Both the position numbers and the translations under genes were made by a program. Shown in pieces: positions 14,715-27,300 of a stretch of DNA of 64,000 bases. The first letter of the stretch is position 1. The number at the start of each line of letters is the position of its first letter. A model generated the notes under the pieces. The model saw only the letters and a program-made list of their open reading frames with translations. It made no database searches and was not told the origin of the DNA. Origin of the DNA: Leptodactylus fallax (lineage: Eukaryota > Chordata > Amphibia > Anura > Leptodactylidae). The stretch spans positions 1,426,001 through 1,490,000 of the forward strand of contig CAMRHE010000333.1 of the NCBI GenBank assembly GCA_947044405.1, in the 5' to 3' direction.

Positions 14715-15287
14715 AAGCATGGCTGCCAAGTTTTATTTATATAGAAAGTGTCTTATAAATCGTTCATTGAACAGAACTGATTTTGGTCACAATTTGTCTC
14801 AACCTAATATAGGCGTTACAGTAGAAATCCTTTCATAATCTTTTAGCACGTGTGAGTCAAGAAAGCAAGAACATTGTGCTTCTCAGCTCTCTGGATTCTG
14901 CAGTCAGTCAAGACTGAGAAACACGTATCCAAAAGATCTGAACGTCAACATGATCTCAATGGCCAGGATTCCATAAGGTATCAGAAATTACTAACACAAA
15001 TCACACAATGCAAAATTACAAACATACAAAAACACAGGGAATGGGATAAAAATGCCCTCTCAGCTTCCAGCACAGCTGTGTCAGAGGGCATACATGATAT
15101 GATAGGTAGCTAGTAATGCCAGCTAATACTGGTGGCGCCAGACCCCTTTTTTGGATCGTCCATAAGTGATAATATATGAAGGCAATCATCTAATGGGATG
15201 TGTAGCTACTGGCTATCTTTCTTAAAGGCACAGTATACTCAGTAATGGATATGACTGATCGGATACCCTGTTGGTTAGAAGAATGAA
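14715..15287 (-). other. slc22a4/5: Predicted 3' UTR of the OCTN gene
   Basis: About 570 nt lie between the stop codon and a strong poly(A) signal. The stretch contains no recognised repeat and no splice-like break. The exact cleavage point is inferred to be 10-25 nt past the signal. Confidence 0.6.
14732..14737 (-). terminator. Poly(A) signal AATAAA for the OCTN gene
   Basis: On the minus strand AATAAA is followed within 40 nt by a GU/U-rich tract (GCTTGTTGTCTGTCTTTT). That is the usual layout of a vertebrate cleavage and polyadenylation site, at a plausible distance from the stop codon. Confidence 0.65.
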
Positions 15288-15378
15288 TCATAACTTTGTG
15301 GTCATTAATATCATGCCATTTTTTAATTCTTCAGTATTTTCATGAAGATCTTTCTGGGAATTCCTTCTGCAGCACAGT
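15288..15378 (-). CDS. slc22a4/5: OCTN exon 10 coding part (codons 529-558, stop TGA)
   Basis: After a good pyrimidine tract and acceptor (TTTCTTTCAG), 91 nt encode the end of the tail: [18 protein letters not shown] and so on, closing with TTKL and TGA at 15288-15290. The phase fits exon 9, the charged tail with SQKDL and EE resembles vertebrate OCTN tails, and the final four residues satisfy S/T-x-hydrophobic. This exon diverges most from the human proteins, so its support is mainly splice site, phase, length and the following poly(A) site. Confidence 0.82.
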
Positions 15379-18300
15379 CTGAAAGAAATAAAATAAGCCA
15401 TTTAGTAAGAATTATTATTATTTATTTATTTATTATGCTTGCTTGTATGGCGCCATCATATTCCGCAGCGCTTTACAGATATTGTCACTGTCCCATGTAG
15501 GGCTCACAATCTACATTCCCTACCAGTATGTCTTTGGAGTGTGGGAGGAAACCAGAGAGCCCGGAGGAAATCCATGCACTGAAAGGGGCTGTGTCGTGAA
15601 GACAATCCCGTTTTAGGTCTGGGCCACATTTGGGTGTAGTTACAGTGGGTTAGTTGCTGGTGGAATTGCTGGTAGCTAACCTACTGCCATATACAGTACT
15701 GTGTAGTGGATGAGAATTATGCAAAGTGTCTTGAGAAATGGTTTTAAACCAAAGCAAGCCAATTTCTTTCTGTGGGATTGGCATGGTTTTCAGCATTTAC
15801 AATGTAAGTTTCCATAGGCCGCCCATATAATTTACAGATGGCTCATATCACTCTTTGTTAGCAGCTCTCCATTTTGGCACATAGGGGGGTCTCTAAACCT
15901 ATGAATGTCCTGGAGCACTGAATAACATATATACCAAGAAAGTCTGTTTTCAAGAAGCAGATTATATAGAAACTGACCTAAGAACTCACTTTATTATGGC
16001 TCATTCACACTTGCCTATTGATTAAATTTTTTTCACTGAAAATACATTTAAAGGGGGCCTTGGGATTTTAATACTGATAACTTATCCTCAGGTCATCAAT
16101 ACCAGATGATGGTCTTGTGATGGACTGACTATTTGTACCCCTATGATCTGCTTATTGAAGGGGTTGCAATGCTTGGGGGAACGATGCAGTCTCTTAATGA
16201 CTGATGTCAAATTCATCAGTCACATGATTTTTCTGCAGCTCAGTCCCATTCAAGCTGCTATGTCATGTATGGCATCGTGCCTGGTATACAGTGATGTGGC
16301 CGCAGTGCTCAAGCCCTCTAACCAGCTGAAAGGTTGGAGTTCCCACCAATCTGATATTTATGGCCTACCTAAGTAATACCAGAAGTACCATTTTAAATGG
16401 CATGTCATTTCTCCAAGATTTTTTTTTTAATGTGCAGCATCATATGATACCATTTTTAGCCCATAGAATTTGAGGCCAGAGCCCCACACTGCGTTTTACA
16501 TTACCTGCAATGTGGATGGGATTCTGGCTATCCCCATTCACACATTGCAGAAAAAAAATCTGCAGCGGAAATGCTGCCTTTCGTAGCATGTCAATTATAA
16601 CTACGGAAAGGCTGGTATTTTCAGTATAGGTATAGTAGGGGCAGAAAGTCCGCAATGGAAATCTCTGCAGACTTTCTGCGAAAAATGCAATGCGTTTCCG
16701 CTGCATTCTTTTCCGCAGCGTTTTTTGCAGCGATTCACTGCGTGGGGCCTTAGCTTAAGGGTGAATTTTGAAAATGTATGTTCCATGTCTGCATAGTTCG
16801 CATGCACCTATTTGTTCCACTTTTATAATACATATTCTAGCAAAATTACTAAAGCTAGGTTCACATCTGCGTTGGAGTCTCCGTAGGAGTTGACGCAGAT
16901 TCCGTCTAAAATTAGCACAGAGAAAAATGATTAATGTGGCGCATAGCATATTAGACAGGTTGTTGGTGGAAATTCCGCCATAATTTGGTTCAATTGCCAA
17001 GATTTTGGTCTAAAATCCTGTCAGTAAGTAGGCGGTATTAACTTAAATCTGTGACATCTTTACACTGTCTAGTCTATTATCCAGTACCAGCCCCTGTGAT
17101 AAATATATATTTTTTTACCCTTTCACGCTCTGTATCTGGTCCATGTTTTCAGGTAGAGGTCTACCAAAAGTTTCTGGGAAGAATAGCACAAGAAGTCCGA
17201 TAATTACGGTCAAACTTCCCATGAGGATATAAGGCAGCAGCCGGTTATAGGCACCTGGTCAAAACAGGAAAGAGTATATTATGTATTACATAGTTTATCT
17301 AATTCAGTTTTATATATTTATTAACCTTGGTCTTACATGCAGTAATAAGTATCTAAGGCCTTATTCACACATTTCAGAGGTTAGTATTTTGAAGTCAAAA
17401 CTGGGACTAGATCCTAAATACATGGAAAATGTAAGAGAAATATTTCCACTTCTTTTACCATTAAGTCCACTCTTGATTTTGGCTTAAATTATTGATACTA
17501 AATCTGCAATGTATGAATAAGACTGAAAAAGCATAAGTTACGAGATGTGATGACTGTGAATACAGCTGTGATATTCCATATTACATTGCAGTTTCTTTTT
17601 TTTCAACAGGTATGGATGACGGAAGGAGGAGAAGGGGAAGAAGGTAAGGAGGAACATGCTTATTCTGTACCTTCATAGAAACCATACAGCTTCACACAAG
17701 TTGCATAAATCTCTGAATATCAAACAATCTAAATACATTAAAGTACAAATGTAGATTTGCTTTTCTGATGTACACTAAATGTATTATGAAGTGCATTTAA
17801 CTGTAGCACTGTACAGATTAAGGCTAAAGCTCCATGTAGCGGGCCGCAGCAAAAAAGCAAAACGCATTGCAGTTTTTCCCACAGTGCTTTCACAGAAAGT
17901 CTGCAGCGTTTATCTCTGCAGACTTTCTGCTTCAATTATTCCTATAGGGAAACCACTGGCATTTCTGTAGGTATAACTGACATGCTGCGATTTCCAAAAC
18001 CGCAACAGTTTTGGAAATTTCAGCATTTCCACTGTGCGTATTTTTCTGCAATGTGTGGATGGGATTCAATGGGGACTGTTTACGCCACGTGGGGCCCCAG
18101 CCTTAGACTGGCCTATAAAACAACAGTACCTGGTGATCTCCCCCTTAGGTTACATGCATACGACCGTAGTGGTTTTTACTGTCTGCAAATACTAATCCGC
18201 AAAAAGCATGTCAGTATGTCATCCGCAATCACGGATCCGCAAAGATTTGTATGATCCCCTACACTTATCTTTTCCACAAATGTGGTCAGATAAGCTTTAT

Positions 18301-21300
18301 AATTTGCGGTTCTTGTATCCAGCATGGACACACAGCCACAAAAACAACGGGTGTGTGTATGGGCCCATAGAAATGAATGTGTCAGTACTTTTATCCACAA
18401 TTGAGGATCTGTGTGCATGAAGCCTGAGATGTTAATGTTTTCTACTTGCTATACTGTATTGTTGCAGTATATAGAAGCATAGCAACACTATAACTAATAC
18501 TGATGATAAGGATAACATGGAGTATGGTTGGCTGCTGGTGACTGAGAGCTGGCTCATAGAGTTGTGATAAAGCCAGTTTCAGGAAAGCTTAATACGGTTA
18601 CCTTTGTGCAATCGTGTAATGCCTGCAAGTCCTAGCCCAACCGCAGGTCTAATGTACTGACGGCTTTATAGATTTATATGATGTGGTCAGTTCGAGTCTT
18701 TAGACCTGTATTTGGGCCAGGACTTGCGACTACCCTATTGTCACAGATTCCACATGGAAAAAGCCTGCAACGTTCATGTGGTTCTGCAGTATATCTGCCT
18801 CAGATATTCAGATGTCAGCCTTGGATTTCTGCAGTGGATCATGTATTAAATATGCAGTGGATTTGCCTATGGCAAATCCTACAAGTGGGAACATGCCCTA
18901 GAGGTGGAGCTTGTTTATCCTTCATGAAACATTTACAAAAACATTTAGAATTTCAATAATAATCTTACCAAGGTAAACAAAGTATGGAGAGATGACGCTT
19001 CCCACTCGAGAAGACATAGAACCAATACCTACACCCATATTTCGTATGACTGTAGGGTAAAGTTCAGCTGTGTATACATACGCCATGGAGAAAGCTGCTG
19101 TAACTCCAAATTTTCCCACCATCACCATAACGGTGGACAAAATATGGAGACCTGGAAAAATATATAAGGACATATTATTTCTATTCTCTTTTATTACTAT
19201 CATGTATCATAATATACTGTAATGTTAAAGGTTTTTTTTCAAACCCCAAGTGGTTTTTCATATTGGTGACATATCCACAGGATAGGGCATTAGTATCTAA
19301 CTGGTGGGTGTACGAAACCCGGAGACGCAACCAATTAGCTGATCTAGTTGCCTCCAGGTGTAGAACTCTAGATGCAGCTGGATCAGCTGATCGGTGTGGG
19401 GGTCCAAGTGTTGGACATGGAAATGAGTGGACTGATTTTAGTCATTCTGATCATTGTGCTTTTAGCAAGATGGAAAGTCAAATCATATCTGCTCAAAAAT
19501 GTCTCAGTATCTAGAAACGTGCATCTGTAGCTGCTATCACCCATCCATAGTGCTGCCACTGTATATCACACCAGGTTAACCTCAGGCGATCATGGCATTT
19601 GTGGCCCCAGACTTAAGCTACTATGGCACCCTTAAGAATAAAATACTTACTTTGTGGCACCAGTTGTATAAGAAGCAGCACAACTCCACCAAGGAGCATT
19701 GTTCCACACATCGAGTAGCGCCTAGATACATGCCCAAGAAGCTGCCATGCTATAATATAGGATGGAACTTCAATGGCAGCCATAAGAAAGCAATTCAGAA
19801 ATGGATCCCCATGCAAATTTGGGGTATTCAGGGAGACACCAAAATATCCAATGGATACAATCAACCTAGAAGAGACGCATTATTTCATATTGGCATTAAA
19901 TTCCAGGGTGGTGTACATATGAAATGACATCCACAATATAGCATGAACAAATGATAATACAACATAGTACAATAAATAGCTGACAGACAGAGGGCACGGC
20001 CCACTAGAACTTACAACTTATTATTTTTCTTCCAATCAGTTTTATTAAGATTTTTATAAGGTCTTACAACTTATTATTTATCATAACTGGCAAGCAGGTC
20101 ACATCATATGCGGTTACATGGAGGCATAGAAAAGGCAGCTCATATACTAGAATTTTGTCCGCTATTCTAGATTGCATTAAATTTATTCAATGTGTGTCTG
20201 GAGATTTGGAGGTGTCACCTGTATTCATTGCAAGTGTTGGTGGACTTTTCATTTATTCTGAACAATGTAGGCTTCATGCTTATTGACTAGTATGTGGTGC
20301 TATTAAGCCTCTGTTCACATCGGCATTATGGTCTTTGTTAAAAAAAAAACGATGACATAGTGCTGGATCCGTCACACTATGGATCTGATGGTGCTTGATG
20401 GATCCCACAGGTTTACATTGGAAACCATTAGGTCTGTCATGGTGTCCGTTGTCACTTTTTTTTTTTTTTTTTTCTTATTCTATCATTAACATCTAGGTCA
20501 TGCACTTTACACATATTTGCCAACTCTCCTGAAACGTCTGGGAGGTTTCCACAAAAGCATCTCAGCATCGCAGAAGAGAAGGCAAATCTCCTGGGCAAAA
20601 GCACTCTGCCGGGCAGCATGTCATATCATGTTTGATAAGGGCACATAAACGGAGCTTGACCGTCATATTTTGTGTAATATAAACGGTAGTGGCATGCAAC
20701 AAAAAGGCGCACGTCATGCCTCAAAGGGTTGGGGTTCACTAAAACAGGGAAATTCTGAAAATTCACATGACATCTAAGAGTCAGCCAATAAAACTTGGCA
20801 AGTTTGTGATTGTCATTCTGTATTGTTTCTTGCATTTTCTTCATATATTAATGGATAAGTTAATATACATGAGCTGGTAAGTTATTTAGTGGAACCATGT
20901 CCATTTTCTTCTTGTTAGTGGGAACCATGAATACATAATATGATACTTTAAATGTATTTGGATCATTAGTCATCTGTTCTTAATATTTAAATTTATTTTA
21001 TTGTTGCTGTTTTGCTCTTGGGTACAATAAAATATAATTGTTATTGCTTCATAATTTTGGGTGTGCACTTATTTTTCTTGTGAAACTCTCCAACTACAGT
21101 ATATTCTAAACCACCCTGTCAGTGCCGTTCTGTAAAAATCCAACTCCGCTGACTGCTACCTCTCTTAGGCTATGGTCCCATGTTGCAGAAAAACAGCTTT
21201 TTTCATTGCAGATTTTGCTATGTTTTTTTCTAAGCCAAAGTCTGGACTGAATTTACTAGCAGGAAGAAGTATAAGAGCTTCCTATATATTTCCCATTCCT

Positions 21301-24300
21301 GTTGAAGCCACCCTTGGCTTTGGATCAAAAACCGCAGCAAAATCTGCAGTAAAGCTTTTTTGCAATGTGGGGCCTCAGCCTTAAGGCCATAAGGTGCCCA
21401 GTGTAGGAGAATCTTGCTGAAACTGTCTGGACCGGTGGGTTCCCAACCTTTATGAAGGCACCACCCGCTCTTGGGTGAGACTTTTCTTTGGGATGACCCC
21501 ACTACCATACTTAACTCCATTCAAAAATTATGTCCCTGTATTCTGCCTCTGTTCTTTCCCTAAGCCATTTCCTTTGCCTTTACATTCCTGGTCCATCTAT
21601 CTGCTCTGGATGTCAGCATTCTACATCTTAATGGTGCTGGAGCAGATGGAGAGACCAGGAATATAAATGCAGTGAGTACGCCCCAGGCCCTGGACGCTTT
21701 CATCAGTAGTGATGGAAGAGCTCATTGTGCAACCACAGGGGCACAGGTGGTGCCCTGGACAGTCACCTACCCTCACCTGTCAGCTTGCAACCCCTCGTGA
21801 GAATCTATACATATGGCACCCAAGCATATATGGAAGTGAAAGGAAGCGGAAGTGTGTGCAGCAGCCCAGTTTTTTGCGAGGAAGCACTTTACAATGCCAG
21901 TTAGACTCCATGTGTGCATCCGAGTTGGGGCCGATTTTGCAGTGGAATGCAGTTGGATGACACGTGGAGTGACATCCGAGTGCCATCCAAATGCATTCTG
22001 TTATACACTCATTTGTATTTGGGTTTCTGATCCATTCTGTTCCGATGACATGAAGCAGAATAGGACCTGCTCTATTTTTATCAGAAGGGAATGGTCCCTT
22101 GGATGCCCCCTCGGATGGCACACATGAGAGGACTTCTATGATGACGTCACTCACCATAACAGGATAGTAAGTACTGTGATGATTCGTATGTTGTGTGTCT
22201 TTACTAGATCCAGGATAGTATGTCGTTTGTTGTGGCGCTGATTGGTGTCATCCAGCTATGGAGAGAAAACATACTAATATAAGTCTATCTGACAGGAGGG
22301 AATCTCTCCGATTCACATAGACACTGTTACATACTTTACCTCAGCGGTTTTAAAGATGACAGCAGGGGCAGGAATTTTATTCTGTTTTGCAGCCTTTCTT
22401 ATTATAGCCTCTGCCTCTTCTATCCTCCCCTGAGAGACCAGCCATTGTGGAGATTCTGGAATAATCCTGGAAAAGAAGTCAGGAGTATTCTTATTTTACT
22501 TGCACTTCCTTTTAGAACAACAGATAAATAAGATCATAGGAAAATAATATCCTAAATGGTGATAGAAATTAAGTGCTATTCTCTCATAGGAAATGTAATA
22601 AATGTGTAATTGATATGGCTTCCCACTCTGGGACCCTCACATAGGTGAACAATGGCAGTCCTCCAACCCACTATCATGCCTGTTGAAACAGCAGTCAGAC
22701 TGAGAATTAATGGAGGTGTCCACGCATATGGGCAGACCTCTCCATTCACTTTTATGGGGTTATGGAGACAGCTGAGCTAGCGTGCAAGCCCTGCTTTCTA
22801 CAAATAGACTATAGGGACAAACGTATTAGGACACCTACACATTACAAATTTCTGCCTGAGTGAACACTTAACACTATCCCAGCCATGTTAGCTTTCAGGG
22901 GATTAAAATAGTGTCCCATCACCTAGGTGTGGGGACTATGATGAAAGGGTCCTCCATCGTGAAACCAGATGGATATTTACTTTACAAACTGTAAAACCAA
23001 GGGGGTTAAATGATTATATCAGCTCTACATGTTTCCTTTGAGACCAATGGATCATATGGGGAGCTATATGGTAAGGATATCTATGTAGTTCATCCATACA
23101 AGTAGAATATAAATCTATATGTAGAAAATATGTACAATCAATTGTAATCATTTACTGTTACCATAAAAACTAATGTGAGGGATCCAGGCATCATGATGCA
23201 TTTTTATCTTTTTTATTATTTTTATTTTTAATGCAGTTGCTGGATTGCTTAAAATTTCATTTTGAGCCTAGTAGGGAACCGCAGAATGGGGGGAATCTAA
23301 GGGGATGCCATAATGGATTCACAAGTATAGAATGTGACTCCTAGCGACCCTCATATCCCCCACATCCTTAGAATGCAAGGTTCAGACCACTGATATACGG
23401 GGGAAACGCGTTAGTTCAACGTTTATAGTTGAAATATACAGCAGACTAATGGTATGACAGCAGTGATTTAAAAGCACTTTCAGTATTCTTGAAAAGCGAA
23501 CCCTATATAGGGGAATGATATTGAATAGGACCTGTGGAAACAAATAATAATGGTCTATATTGTTTGTTCCCATATAGTGCAGCAGTTAGGATTAAGCCTG
23601 ATAAACTGGGAATTTCTATCTGGTTATTAGCCTGGTATTTTAAAGGTAAGAAATAAAGATATTATTTTACTTAAAGGGAATCTGTCAGGTCAATCTGGGG
23701 CACTAAACCACCTACAGGTCCTTATAGACCTGGGGTTTAGTGTGCCAGATCGCCCTGTTGCAATGCAATCTGCAGACGCATTAAAAATAAAAAACCTTTA
23801 TACTTACCTAGATAAGGGTCCGATTGACGCTGCTTGGTGAGATCATTCCAGCTCATTCATGAGGCACGCCTCCCGGCGCCTGCACTGTTCTTCAGTGAAG
23901 CGTAATTGTGGGGCATGCGCACTGAAGCCGAGGAGTACTCCTCTGGCTTCACTAAAGAACTGCGCAGGCGCTGGGAGTACAGCGGTCGGGTGAGTATAAA
24001 GCTTTTTTTATTTTTAATGCGGCAATGGATTACGTTATAACAGGGTGATTTTGGACACTAAACCCCAGGTCCATATGGACGTGTGGGTGGTTTAGTGTCC
24101 CAAATTGCCCTGACAGATTTCCTTTAAGCGTTCACATAGAATAGACATATGTGATTTATAATTATATAGGAAACACACCAGACCACCCGTGTACGGGCCG
24201 ACAGTCCGGGCCGCATCAGATAGGACATGTCCTATTTTGCGGCCCGTGCTTCCATGGCTCCCATTCATTTAATAAAAGGGGCCGCGGAAGCATGGCCCGT

Positions 24301-27300
24301 GCGGCACATGGGGACTTCCTCGTGTCCCCCGTGTGCAGCCAGTGCTTTTAAATCACGGCAGGCCAGATGCAGCATGATCGTCTGCAACCGGCCTTAGACA
24401 CAGTCTAAGACAGTGTACAGAAACACCCCTTTACAAGTGAATGGTAACACCCAGCTGCCAATTTATTCATAAGTTTGTAGGGAGAACAGAACAACATGGA
24501 GTTATAAGAAAAGTTGTTCCGGAACAATGTTATATGGAATGCAATTATTTACTAAGCAGAGATATAAGACAATATAACAAGTCTTTTTTAGGACCCACGT
24601 AGCGGGCTGCAGCCAAAAAGCACTGCAAGAAAAACCATGGCGGAAAAGCAATTTTCTTCTGCAGACTTTATGCTTCAATTATACCTATACAGAAACATCC
24701 AGCATTTCCATAGGTATAATTGAGTCCCATCCACTTTTCAGGGACTGTAAAACGTTGCGGCCAAACAGTGGTGTTTGCACCACGCAGGGCCCCAGCCTTA
24801 AGCTAAGGCCCCAAGTTGCAGAAAAGTAACTTTTTTCAGATATTTTTTTTTTTTTTGAGCAAAGTCAGGAATGGATTGACCAGAAGAGAGAAGTATCTAA
24901 TTTCGTTTGTAGCCACTCCTGGGTTTGGCTAAAAAAAATTGGAACAAAACAAGCAGCTTTTCCACAATGTGGGGCCTCAGCTTCAGGTAAAACACAACAA
25001 AAAAAACGCTGCGGAAAAAACTGCAGCATAAACGCATCACTTTTTTTTTTCTGCAGCATTTTCCATTGCATGTTTGCTGAGTTTTTCTTGGCAGATTTTC
25101 TTCCCTTATTAAACCTACAGGGAAAAACGTCAGGTTTGACATGCTGCGATTTTCAAAAATGCATCTTTCCACACCATTTTTTTCTGCAATGTAGATAGTA
25201 TATTAAATAGTGATAATATGGGATAATAGTCTAATTTGTAGGGATACAGCTGCTGGTCTCCCCACCCATCCCATTACCAGCATTGGAGGGTCAGCTTTTG
25301 TGATATCACACTTCATAGAGATGAATGGGATAGACAGGAACCTCCAAGAGAGGCCATTCTAGTGACTGGTGAAGGTCTCAACATCCAATCCCACATCAAT
25401 AATGTGTCTAAGGCAAAGGTTGAAATGTTCATGAAATATGTAGGATGTAAAAAGAGCAGTGATGTGTTGGACAGAAAGCATTACTTCAGATCAACTCACC
25501 ACCACAAGGGGATACATAGCAACCCGGGAACAGTCAGGGCCATCAGCAATGTCCTCCAGTCCCGGATGAAAAAGGCAAACAAAGGCAGAATCATGTATCC
25601 AATTGCAAAGAAAATGCAAATGCCTAATGTTGAGAAGATGACACGAGCGGACTTGCCAAGAATTTCAGATCCTATTAAAAATAGCAGTAAAAACAAAGTC
25701 TGAGAATGGAGGCTTTATCAGAAAAATACTGTAGTTGAGGGATGACCACAAAATATATAAGACTTTTTTCCCTGTTAATATACATGTAACGTGTGACTGT
25801 AACGAGCCGTGCACCTGTGTGTTCATCTCATGACCATGGGCTGTATATCACATTACCATGGATTGTCCATCATATGACCATGGACTGTATATCACATGAC
25901 CATGGACTGATTTTTATCCGTTGGAAGTAAGTGGAATAAGTGATCTAGAAAACCATGAGGAATTGATACAGAAGGTATATTGGAAAATTGCAGAACTTTT
26001 CAATATACAAACAATAAGATTTGTCTGAAACTTGAAAACTCACTTAGGCTGAGGTGCCACGTTGCAGAAACGCAGCATTTTTTATTGCAGATTTTGCTCC
26101 GTTTGTTTTAAGCCAAGGCCAGGAGTGTATTGAGTAGAAGGGAAAAGTAGAAGAGCTTCCTATATAGTTCCCTTTCCTTTTTTTTAGCCATTCTTGGCTT
26201 TGGCACAAAAAACGCAACAAAACCTTCAACAAAAAAATCTGTGTTTCCGCAACGTGGGGCCTTAGATTTAAGGTGAATTCACATGTGACACATATATTAT
26301 AAATATTTGTGCTACTGTTCATCTAAATGAGGCTTGCAGAAAGGAGCTGCAGAGACAATCCCAGTTAGATGTATGAAATGGACTTTCAGCCATAGAATTT
26401 TAGTAAAAAAAAATCTGCCATGTGTGGATATACCACAAGTTTCAGACAGGATCGAGTTCATCAAGTTGTATTCAGCCCATGAAATATGGACTGTACTTCG
26501 GCTGGAGATCCCAGGCTGAACACTGTCTGGGCATCCAGTCTCACACCATCATATAGTAAATGCTGGGAGTAATCATGCTTGCTTTTTTTTTTTTTTTTTT
26601 TTAGTTCAAATGTATACAAAAAAAAAAAGAAGAAAAAATAGACAGCCAAACCAACCCCACATTAACCCCCCCTCCCTTCTACAGAGCTGGAAAGTGGAGA
26701 GAAAAGGAAGACAAAAATAAAATTCTTTTAATTATTTATTAAGTTGAAACCATCTATCCCAAGCTGTAATCACATTTTTACTATAGGACAGTAATCCTGC
26801 AGTGAGGAAATGAATCACAGAATTATAGAGGACTATGATACTGTGAGATGGGGCACCGGACAGTGTTCAGTCTGGGAAATACAGCCAACATGGGGTCCGT
26901 ATTTTAGAAAATCCGCCAGTATGAAAATGTTCTTAGAGTAAGGACACGCAGGACTGAAACGCTGCAGAAAAACACAGTATAAAATGGAAAATGTGTTTTT
27001 AATTTCTGCCGCATTTTTCGGTCATTGAAATGAAAGCTTCCTCTTCCTGTTCTGATGCACATTTTGAGTGAGAACTTTATTATACCTGCGCTTTCACTGC
27101 AGAACTGATAGCGATTCCACAATAGAAATCACGTGAAGCATTTATTTGCCGAGATTTTCATTTGCAGAGGAGTTCTTCAGCAAGTGAACAGGAGCAGAGC
27201 TGCCATAGCGCAACATGAACACTACACAGTGTACGGAGCCATCTGTTTCCGGCTCACACATTGAGCAGATATTAGCTGGTGGGTGTCCTATCAATCTCAT

